A DNA stretch of 64,000 nt, taken from Phoronis australis. Taxonomy: Eukaryota > Phoronida > Phoronidae. The stretch's first letter is position 1, and each line of letters begins with the position of its first letter. Under the pieces are notes generated by a model. It was not told where the DNA came from, made no database searches, and saw nothing but the letters and a program-made list of their open reading frames with translations. Made by a program: the position numbers and the translations under genes. The DNA is taken from NCBI GenBank assembly GCA_002633005.1, contig NMRA01000488.1, forward strand, positions 162,194 through 226,193, read 5' to 3'. Shown piece after piece: positions 1 through 9,800 of the stretch.

Positions 1-34
1 AATCTTTGACGTATTAGAAAGGACACTCACTAAC

Positions 35-127
35 TGTAAGCAGTGCGCCGTAGTTCCTGGATTGCTTGCGTGAGCTGGGAGTGGGTCCTTGATGAGTAGA
101 TAATCTTGGAAGGCTGCTCAAGAAATC
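35..127 (-). CDS. RTEL1: RTEL1 coding exon 3 (helicase motif Ia)
   Basis: Acceptor TTTTCATTAG is followed in phase by codons for [19 protein letters not shown] and then [12 protein letters not shown]. The SRTHSQLTQ segment is diagnostic of RTEL1-type helicases. The 316-bp intron between this exon and exon 2 (128-443) shows nothing else. Confidence 0.88.
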
Positions 128-1536
128 CTAATGAAAATAACCGAAGTGAAGGGTATAACTAAGGACTAGTTTGAGCAAATTACAAGGATGTCACTGACTG
201 CGCGATCGCAAATGTCTCGTCAGTCATTGGCTAATCAACAGACAGACTAAATAGTATAGGAAAGAAAATGTCCATTGCTGAAATAAAACCAAATGGCTAG
301 GCAATGTTAACTTTAAAGTAAAAAGTTTCACACTTTCCTTTAAAAACACCGTCATTTAATATTTGATTCATTTGTAGAATATTTCTCATAGCTTAATACT
401 CACAAATCATTAATTTGTGTGCCTGTCACTCAATCTTTCCTACCTTTGCTTCCACCAGCTGCAGTGTCCAGTTCGTTACCAAGTAACTGCTGGTAGGTAG
501 CACCACCTTCATCAGGACCAGTCACAGCTCTTTGACTCTGCAACTGAGCTTTCTTGCTTTGTAGCCATCCTAAACTTGCGCATAGTAGACACACGGTCTT
601 CCCTGTACCTGTTGGACTTTCTAAGATGGCATTCTCTGACTGAAGAAGGAATTTATGCACAGTATGTTATTTGCTCTAATGACCATCGCCTACGTATTTT
701 GTAAAAGTCAAATAATTTTCTAAATATCTATTGCTTACTTACAGCTTACATTCGTTTAAAGGAATTAAGAAACAAACTAAAACAAAATTTAATACTTAAT
801 TAATAACCATTTCTAACTGACTTAAAGCAGATACAGACCTGGCTTCTATCACAATAATGTTCGATTCAGACCTTTTAAATGCCATGAAATTGGTGTAAAA
901 AATTCATAAAACAAATTGGAGATGATTCCTGGACTTCAAAAGTTGAACAATCAGTTATTTAATACTCGAGTTCATTCTTTACAAGTTGGCTTGTCACGTT
1001 GGTTTATTTTATGTGCAAAGCATAGTCTCAAGCTAGCAAACGGTCAGTCCTTTGCAAGCTCAGCAGCTTCTCATCTGAGATAGGACAAAGTGGAGACAAA
1101 TTTGATAGCAGTGCATGTGGTCTAATACAAAAGTTACAGTAAATATTCTATAATTTAAGACAGTCTCTAGTATTTGGAACACAGAAACTCACACAAAAAT
1201 TGAATTTTCTTGATTCTGGAATTAAGGACGAGGGCAAGTTTGATTTTCACCATATTTTTTCAAATTTTGGACGTGTCTTCTATCTAAAGATTGGCTAATT
1301 TTGCAGTCTTTCCAGTGATTCGTGAATTTGGGACAACCAACATTGCCCATTACTAGAATTTGGGACAAGCTCCAATCTTGAGCAGCTGTTTCTTAAATAG
1401 AATGGGGGTTTATAGCAGGTTCAGTTATATTTACCTTTTGCAGACATTCAACAACTTTCTGCATGTAGTCCATTTGACACGGATAGGGTTGGAAAGGGAA
1501 AACAATGTTGACATTATTAATTTTGAGATCCGTCAT
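35..1536 (-). CDS. RTEL1: RTEL1, regulator of telomere elongation helicase 1 (N-terminal part, three exons; gene runs off the left edge)
   Basis: An iron-sulfur XPD-family DNA helicase that, in animals, dismantles D-loops, T-loops and G-quadruplexes at telomeres and replication forks in the nucleus. Three coding exons are visible on the minus strand: 1435-1536 (34 codons, ATG at 1536), 444-639 and 35-127. All have GT-AG borders and matching phases (0, then 1). Exon 1 holds the family's N-terminal FPFQPYPCQ...YM Q-motif segment. Exon 2 holds Walker A (ESPTGTGKT) followed by CLLCASLGW, closer to RTEL1 than to FANCJ (PTGSGKS) or DDX11. Exon 3 holds [19 protein letters not shown], the motif Ia region. 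The iron-sulfur and later helicase motifs must lie left of the window. The gene is divergent from TICRR. The last donor could be GTTAGT (exon end 35) or GTGAGT (exon end 31); the first gives the Arg codon expected after Tyr. RTEL1 identity is strong; exact 5'UTR is unknown. Confidence 0.93.
444..639 (-). CDS. RTEL1: RTEL1 coding exon 2 (Walker A)
   Basis: Acceptor CCTTCTTCAG is followed by codons for [19 protein letters not shown]. The ATP-binding P-loop is intact (GTGKT). The 3' part of the exon is lineage-variable and Gln/Gly-rich. The donor is AAAG/GTAGGA, phase 1, which joins in frame to the exon at 35-127. Upstream of the acceptor an in-frame TAA confirms the boundary. Confidence 0.9.
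640..1434 (-). other. RTEL1 intron 1, with repeat fragment
   Basis: 795-bp intron. The only recognisable content is a segment at about 1325-1385 (TTTGGGACAACCAACATTGC and following) that recurs at about 55935-56005, so it is an interspersed repeat fragment. The rest is AT-rich unique-looking DNA. Confidence 0.6.
1435..1536 (-). CDS. RTEL1: RTEL1 coding exon 1 (start codon and Q-motif region)
   Basis: Reads from ATG (complement of 1534-1536) through 34 codons and ends with a CTGCAAAAG/GTAAAT donor. The protein contains FPFQPYPCQ, then [11 protein letters not shown], which lines up with the vertebrate RTEL1 N-terminus almost residue for residue. The exon is too short to stand out as an ORF. 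No upstream in-frame coding exon is needed, because family members also start here. Confidence 0.92.
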
Positions 1537-3111
1537 TCTGTCTCAGATTGGCAAGCAGCATCAAATGATTATTTCTTGCAAGCCTGATATTTGGCACTTT
1601 TACCTGAAAATAAATAAATCGAAGAAGTCGTTCATTTTAAGTTTACATTAAGGTCAAGTATAAACATAGCTTAACAATAACTTGATGTCCAGAAGCTCAT
1701 CTTGACATTTCAAAACGGTTGCGATTTGAGTATAATCGCCAACATTCCAAAAGTGGAACACCTGGATCCAGGATGCCCTAAGGGGAAAGTGTCACGTAAC
1801 TTCCAAGAACAACATGCCGGTGGCATTTGAAGATGTGCCCGTGAAACATGGCATGGAAAATATGGGGACATTCTGATACTGCTGTAGGACGTGAGATGAA
1901 ACTTCAAAAAGTGAGACAGTTGGCAACTATGTTAAAGTGACATACATAATTATTCAAGTTCCACTGGGACGCACTGCTAGACCCCTGAGTCATTAAGTCT
2001 GTAGCTTCTCAGTTTGGTTTTAACTAATTATTACAGGGCCCTTGATCCCTCAAAATTTTCCTTCCGAAAAATATTTTAAAAATCACGCAAAATTAGAGAA
2101 CGGTACTAGGCACTTACTTGAATTCAGAAATCTGATTCAATTGAAATTTCCACAGAAACAGCCAATCAAGGTGTTTGTTTATCTTATTTTTCACTGAATT
2201 CTCACTCAGAAATTTTCTAAGTCTGAAATTTTCATTGATTCTCACTCAGAATTTTCCTAAGACCAAAATTCTCACTGGTTTCTTACTGTTACATAGCATT
2301 TTCTCACTTTTTCTCACTGACTTCCCAATTCCCAGTAGGTTCTCACTGGCATTTCTAACTATAATGGGTGATTTAGTGAGAATCTAACTGGAATCCAGTT
2401 AGAGTCTCACTCTCTTTTTCATAAGGATTAAGCCGATTAAGGGTACATGTTGCCTAGTACGCAACATGAAATCGGTTACCTTCAAGCTTCATAAAAGCTC
2501 AGCCCAAGACCCTTAATGGGTCAATGAACCTAAAGGACGAGCTTGAGTTGAACTGAACCAAAGTCTAAGCTAGTGGTACTTCAGCGATCATCACCAACTT
2601 TCAACTGGCTGCCAGTTCCATCTGCCTGGCCCTTGCCCTTGCCCTGGCCTTGTCCAGACTTGACAAGTCTGGAGAAGAAGAGTTGCGAAATACACGTATG
2701 AAATTGGCAAAACTAAACACATTATGCTTACAGGTAAGAAAATACCATGTGCACCATATTTCCCACAGCAAAGTAAAATCGGTTAGGTAACTTTGGATAG
2801 GACCTACTTGAAGATGAAGACATGACCAAGTAATGAAATAAAATAAATATTCCCGGGTGTACAGAGCGTCACCTACTGGTGAAAATAATAAAACCTTTAA
2901 AATTATGGGGTCTTTTGTCCCATATCTAATACTTTAACATCCTAAGTTTCTCAAATATTAACGTACTTATAAAAATGATTTATCTAATTGTTTGCTACTC
3001 GTGGCGTTGTCGAATTAAAACATTTTGAGGTAAACAGGAAGTATGGTGGTTAAAATTTAAAATGGCGCGGCAAGGTGTTTGTTTGGTTGTAGGTTAGGTA
3101 GGGATTTAACA
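1537..3111. promoter_or_regulatory. Candidate bidirectional promoter region between RTEL1 (-) and TICRR (+)
   Basis: The two start codons face away from each other across about 1.6 kb. Close to the TICRR ATG are an ETS-like CAGGAAGT (3035-3042) and AAAATGGCGCGG (about 3059-3070), which resembles YY1/E2F boxes common near start sites of housekeeping and replication genes. No TATA box at a convincing position. The interval also holds a cluster of TCTCACT repeats (about 2195-2410) and two short perfect or near-perfect palindromes (2376-2410 and 2654-2672). Promoter activity is inference from layout and motifs; transcription starts are not visible. Confidence 0.45.
2376..2410. repeat. Near-perfect hairpin in the divergent promoter region
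   Basis: Arms GTGAGAATCTAACTGG and CCAGTTAGAGTCTCAC pair at 15 of 16 positions around an AAT loop. The arm ends are the same TCTCAC motif that is scattered through about 2195-2410, suggesting the hairpin belongs to that local repeat cluster. Confidence 0.75.
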
Positions 3112-3870
3112 ATGAAGCATAGTTTAGAGAAATATAGAGTCGTGTTTTTAATAGACTGTAGACTTTCAGTCACAGATAAAGACGCTTTTAGTGACAAAAT
3201 AGCGATCGTAATTCGTCAAGTTGCCTTAAAGTTGTTGACTTATTTCTCCAGTCGGAAACTTTCGGACGTCGAATGGGGATTTAAATTTTTCAACTCGTGC
3301 TCCCTGGAAGGATTTGCCAGGAAAACAGAGTTGAAACAGCTTAGTGTGGAGTCTTTTGAGGAGTTTGAAGATGCGGTGGACACTGTCCTCGATGGTGAAC
3401 GTTTCCGTGGAACTGGTTTGGCGAAGTCTCCTTCTAAAAAAGTGAACTCTGATGACTTTGTTCTGAACAACCAGGTTAATCATGCGGAATTTGACACTTT
3501 GCAGACCCTAAGACAAGCTCTCACTGAGCTCATATACGATTTCCAATGGACTTCACCAGATGTCAGTTCACCAGTGTCTGCGCGAAAACGACCAGGTCTT
3601 GCAAAACTGCAAAAGGCAAAATCTTCAAAAAAACATTTCACATTTCTTATTATGAAATTGCCGCACCAGGAAAGCAGCTTCAAGGATTTCTTCGAAATCT
3701 ACAAGGACAAGTACTCTGGAGCGAACCTTTTCGAGGCATTATTTACAAAGCTGTTGTATGAGAAGTTTTTCAATGATAATGGCATCCGATTGTTTTGGTT
3801 GGATGTTAGTGAAAGATTTGTGGTTGCTAACAGCACCCCATGTACAAAAGACAACTGCAAGAACGAAGAG
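3112..3870 (+). CDS. TICRR: TICRR exon 1: N-terminal Treslin domain
   Basis: Residues 1-253. The opening strand (YRVVFLIDCR) and the segment ALKLLTYFS...WGFKFFNS match the vertebrate Treslin N-terminal domain (LRLLTYLS...WAFKFFDS), as does the following SFEEFED acidic helix. The ATG has an A at -3. The exon ends GAAGAG/GTAAAT in phase 0. Confidence 0.93.
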
Positions 3871-6800
3871 GTAAATTAGTGTACAGTTTTGTTGGTGTGG
3901 GCCTTTATAATAACTGATGAAAATACTTTGCTCTGCTTTGCTTTGTATTGTTTTGACTAGAATGCTGCTTTCTACTGTACCCACTACTGTTTCAAAAAAA
4001 GAAAACTTTTGAGTTGGCCACTTACTGACATCGAGTCAGTCTCAATTAATATTCCTTTCTCCGACAGTTCACAAACATTTTAAGTCTGGTTTACACTTCA
4101 CCTGTTGGCCAACAGGTGGCATGCAGATTAGACTTTAAGATATCTTATATTTCCATGCCGGTTTAAGATTTACAAATTATCGACTGAAGATGTTTTGTGA
4201 ATCATCAATGTGTATTGGTTTGTAATATAACTTAACTTCGAGCATGTAGTTTTTCTACCCAATGTAAGAAGCCGTTTAAATTTGTTGTAGGACTTCTCTT
4301 GCATGGCAGCTATGACAGAAGCTCTTCAGAATCTCCAAGGTGCTGTTGTCCCTGTAAATGCGCTGCTTCAGTTGCAACGCAGTAATCAGCACCTCCTGAC
4401 CCAGTTACTATCCTCATCAACCAACCAATCAACAGGGGACAACAACTTGCTGTCTGTTTTACCGGCGTCGTCCATTTTGAACTTTTACCTGCAAAACTGT
4501 GCCCAGTTGACCGTTGAGGGCTTGTTGATTCGAAATGGTCGTCTGTTAGGTAGCTGATTTATTCTATCAGTTTTCAGATTGTCAGGAATTCTGAAAGTTT
4601 TCATTGAGGTTCATGTGCTTAAATTAATGTGTTTTTCTAAAATGATTCTACTCTTGAGAACTTGTACTATTTATTGTTTCGTAACGACCTGCTATAACTA
4701 GGGTTGAATATTTATTATTACACATTACACATTTCATGTAACTGGTGCAGGTATTTGTTGATTATTATATTTTTAGCTTTAACAACTCTCTTTTAAATGT
4801 GCCTTTCATTATGATTTCCGTTCTTTTCCAGATTGTGGTGGTAAAGAGCTGGCATTTTTGTCTGTGAAATCATTGATTAACAGTGAAAGGTGAGCTACAG
4901 ATTAAGCTTTTTTGCCTGACAGTGAGTCATTGGAAACAACAAAATATGAAATTGTAGAAATTGATTGACGAATCCCATTTCTGCTACATAGTTTAGTTCA
5001 GGTGAACAATGTTCTTGTTCCCAGGGTCTTTTCTAAATGTTCAATGTAACCAATGCTCACTGTAACCAAATCAAACTTCCATGCAATATAGAGCTGGTTT
5101 TCAATTGTGGGATGGAATGTTACAAGAAAGTGATTGTTGTAAACCAAGCACATTGTTTGACTGTGCATGTGCAGCTTTTTACGAAAGAACGAGTAGAACG
5201 ATATGTTTCTGAAGGGAATTCTATGTCACAAACAATAATTAAATAGAAAATGATAATGAAATTTTGTGTCATGATCTGTGTTCAACAATCTGTAGGAATG
5301 AAAAAAATAGAAATGTCATGTGGTTTTTTATTTCAGCTTTGCTAAAAGGGTTCCGAACCCCCCCCCCTAACCTCTCTTGTGGATCCGCCAATGTTGGTGT
5401 GTCTACTTGCGTGCTTGCTTACTTTGTCGGTACTAAAATATATTGAAATATCACCCACATTTCAAGCGATGCACTCTTTGTCAAGGGTGTGCTACAGACT
5501 GCTGAGTACATGCAGTCTGTAGCACACCCTTGACAAAGAGCGCATCGCTCGAAACGTGGGGATATTGCAAAATGGAAAGTTGATCAGGCTTTGGTCTGAT
5601 GGAAATTCTGGTTATGTTGGCGTATCTGTATTGTGTTCATCCTGTCTCATGTTGTTTCGTTGGGACCAGATCATCCTCCTCCCCACCAGATGGCAGCAGT
5701 TCGCAAGATTTAAAGTTGAACATTCGAAGCAGCAACTCGAGGGAAAGAGAAACCAGCTGTTGCTATGCTGTGTGTCATAAAATCTCCAGTGGCCATGCCA
5801 AGGATCCCACATTTAAAATGTTGGCCACTATGGCATATAGTGATGTACCCTATGAATGCTTGTTGTCTTCCCATGTCTACATGTGCTATGAAGATGACAA
5901 GAGGTCCCCGGCGGGGGAACAGAGTTACTTTACGGCCTTGCTACAGAGGCTGGCCAAAAGGAAACTCATTTTAGTAAGTACACCTTTAATAAGACGTTTT
6001 CCTATTGAAGTTAGTTGTTTTTATTTTGGCACATTGTGCAATTTTGAAAGCAATAAAAATAAAATAGGTAGAGGACTGTAGAGAAAAAAATCATATGAAG
6101 ACTTTAAGAGATTTGCTTCTATACAGTGAATTTTCTGTTGTGTGAGGAATGAGGCAGCATATTTAATGATCAAACTGAATTTTCTGGAAATATTCCTGCC
6201 TTGCTATACTTCAGGATTTGTGTTTTATCCATATTAGTTTCAAGATTCTGATTTTGTGTGCTTTTCTCAGGTTCTTGACTTCACTGAGGGCAGCAGCTCA
6301 GTCATGTGCTTATTGCAACCTTTGACCCCTGTCTGTGGCAGTCTGTCTTGTATCAAATCAAGCTCCGCCTACTTGCTTGAGAAGTCCTTGTATTTACCAC
6401 AATCTGTCACCAAGAGTACCGCGAATAGTCTCCAAGAGTTTGTTGAGAAGAGCATCAGTCATATTGTTGGTGATCTACCTGTAAATTCAGGATGTAAGTT
6501 TACAACCCTGCTTCAAATTATTCAATATTTGTGAGGCTAGTGAATGTAAACAATCAAAATGCCGTTGATACGTTGATAAGCGAAATTGTTAATAGCCTAT
6601 AGATTAAATTTAAGATTTGGAAAAAGATATTTCTGTGCAGTCTTATAACACCACTGGCACACTGAACATGAATGAGACTTATCTCCGACCACTTGCTCGT
6701 GATTGATTTAGTGGACTGTACATCATGTGTGGTCTAGTCGGACGAACTGGACAGTGTGAGTGAGAACATTTTGGATGAATATGTGTGGTGTGTGGGAGGA

Positions 6801-9800
6801 CAGATTGATGAAATTTCAGAGGAATGTGTTTCAACTCATCCACTATTGAACAGTGTAGTCCTGCAATCTACCACTGCTAGTTGACACATTATGAGTAGTA
6901 GATCACGTGTAAAATTACACGCGCGTTTTTGAAAATTGATATAATTTATTAGTGTAATTTTCTTTTAAAACATTCATGTGGGAACTCTACTCTATTCCAG
7001 CTCACGTCATCCCCTGCAGACCAGTTAACAACAAACTGTGTGACACTGTGAGAACTGTGGAGGCGTGGACCCTGTCTGCCGAACTGACCACAGTGTCGGC
7101 AAGGTAAGTTGAAACTTTCTTAAAGTCTTTGAACCCTAAATTTGCTTGTTAAAATTAAAACATTTTGTTATCACAGAATAATTTCTTAAAGCTCTTTGTA
7201 GTGGTGATGTGATGTCGCCATTTCTATAATCTATCAGTCTATCGACACCATCTTTTAGCCTATTTACATTGTCATTTTCGGTTGGTCATTTATTTAACCA
7301 GATATGCCACTTAATGTTAGGCCATTTCTAAAATCTATCAGTCTATCGACACCATCTTTTAGCCTATTTACATTGTCATTTTCGGTTGGTCATTTATTTA
7401 ACCAGATATGCCACTTAATGTTAGGAATGGTGATTCCCACAGAATGCTTACAGGAGAATGTCACCCAATTTAATTTGTTTTTTATCTTCTTAATTATTCT
7501 ATATACACTTCAACTCATATATGGTCAATCTCACCTCGCTGAGAGGTGTCGTGTTAACCTTTGAGGAAGGTGAGTAAACGACGTAGCGACATCAGTGGTT
7601 CTTCAGCTGAGTATGTGCCGCTATGGTGTGGCGTATCGTTCACGTTTGGGTGAACCATGAAGCTGCGCTGACAGCCTGTAGATCATTTTTTTTCGAACTT
7701 GAGAATCCAAAATGCTTCTGAAGTGGTTCCCTTTTTTAGATTTGTGTAAAGAAGGAAAATTTTCCACACAGTGCGTGTGGGCATTTGTTTGGGAAAAAAT
7801 CTGCAATGTTGGGTCCTAAAACTAGCTAGTTTCATAACAAATTTGGGAAAAAATTTGCAATGTTGGGTCCTAAAACTAGCTAGTTTCATAACAAATAGAC
7901 ACCAATACCATATCTTTTCAACAATAAACTCCTACCTGTGGAAATAATCGTACATCAGTGTGTTGTGTATCGGCTCTCTTGGTTTCAGATTCCCTGTGGA
8001 ATACAGTATTGATACACCTAGTGCATATTTGTCATTTCCAAATATACCGTCAGGCATACATTTGGTTTTAACTGATGGTCTCTGAATTTTTTTTTCCGAA
8101 TAAGTGCCGCAGGCTTATCTGCAGAAAACTAGTATAATATGTGGTAGTTTACTGAAGTAGCCAGACCATCCAGTGCTTGCAGGCTGTCCGCAAACACAGA
8201 ATTTGAGGTCAAGGCACGTGATTCCATTGTCCAGATGGCTGAACTGTAATGTTCCAGCCATGTGCATTTAACTGTCTACTTCTATCGTTTTGTCACAGGG
8301 TGCCTGGTGAGCAAGACAGTGACCTTATTGATAAGTTACAAGTTGCATACAAGAAAGAACCTCTCCTCCCTGTTCAAGTGAATAAGGACTCGAGTGACCA
8401 GTCTGAAGGTAATTTGCAACAACACGCCAATTCTTTGGATGCGTTGAAAGAGTTAATACCAATTATAGATTTTTCTAAAACTCCTTTCGTAGTGAAAGGT
8501 GATCCTTTCAAAATATCCCTGATTTTGAAAATTGATTTTGACATGAGTTGACAAAATCTCTACCAAATACCCTTCACCAGTAGGACATTCACTGCCTAGC
8601 AACTTCTGATGCTAACTAAAAACCTAAGTCTCAACTGGTATGCTAAGTAAAATCTGAGGTTGCCAAATTCAAAATTTTAATTCTGTACATGTCCAATAGG
8701 TGTCTCATTTCAAGGCAACATTGCTATTTAGACGAATCGTGTGGACATGAAACCAGTAGTTATAGATGAGATTTTGCCCAAGTTAGAATTCTTTTTTTCG
8801 GAAAATTGTTTTAATCGTTTCTAACTTCATGTAACCCAAACAATAATTAAAATACAAAGAAAAGGTTAGAAAATATGGGGATGACAATGTGCTCGTTGCA
8901 CCATATTGAAATTTTGTGTGATGTCTGAAGCTTTGATTGGCCAGTAATAATAAATGAGATTTGACCCTGATTCTGATTGGGCAGAATACTTGTAATGTCT
9001 GTATTTGGTTGCACATGACCTTTGTGACCTTATTTCACAAAAAAAAAATACAAACAGTTATATTTCGGAGCCTCGATATGTGCGAAAAGGTGAAATAGTC
9101 TATTACTTCCTCAGAAAACTTTGTAAGTGGTGAGAAATCTTTGAATTTGAGTTTGCATTTGGCAAGTTGAGCTACTAGAATCAGAAGTCACATTTGATGA
9201 GTAATACAATCTGAGGTTGTATGTTGCGAGCTTTTACTCGCCATATCGAACGGACTCTGCCAAGAAACTGTAACTTTACCTACAAAACCAGTTATAATGC
9301 ATGTCCATTTACTGATTGGTTTTGTGCAAGATAAGTTTGCTTACTTAATTAACGAGAATATTCTCTTAATCATTTTCTCTCTATGCTCTATCTTTGAAAC
9401 TGGATTGTAATCAATACATTGCTTGTTGTAAGGATCAAAAGTGAGTGCCTCTGCTTTAAAAGATTCTACAACCAAAGACCCAGTCCACGAAAAACTCAGT
9501 CGCACATTCCGAAACAGTCGGTCGAGGGCCATGATCGAGCGAAGTAAGACACGCCTTCAGAAGAGGACCAGCAACAGTCCGGTGAAGTCGGAGATTATTG
9601 TTGACAGAAAAGAAAACAAAAACACTCGCGCTGTGGCCACTGTTGGTAGGTTGAATGCTCAGGACTATGCACCTCTTATTGGTTCAAGGACAGTGTGTGG
9701 TCTAGTTGTAAAATGTTCAGATCCCAGTCGAAGACTGGCCTAAATTACTTCTGGACTTCTGGACATTTCGTTTCTCTCCAGCTCAGATTTATCGTGTGCT

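Noticed and set aside
35-1536. FANCJ (BRIP1) or DDX11 instead of RTEL1
   Set aside because: Walker A is PTGTGKT with CLLCASLGW and the N-terminal FPFQPYPCQ...[10 protein letters not shown] matches RTEL1. FANCJ has PTGSGKS; DDX11 has a different N-terminus.
3079-3111. Upstream extension of TICRR exon 1
   Set aside because: The frame is open but begins with TTG; the first ATG is at 3112 and places the conserved N-terminal strand as in vertebrate Treslin.
5337-5370. Alternative TICRR exon 4 acceptor (TTATTTCAG) with a following Phe-Ala-Lys-Arg frame
   Set aside because: It hits a stop after the poly-C run within about 30 bases. The acceptor at 5669 restores phase and gives conserved coding sequence.
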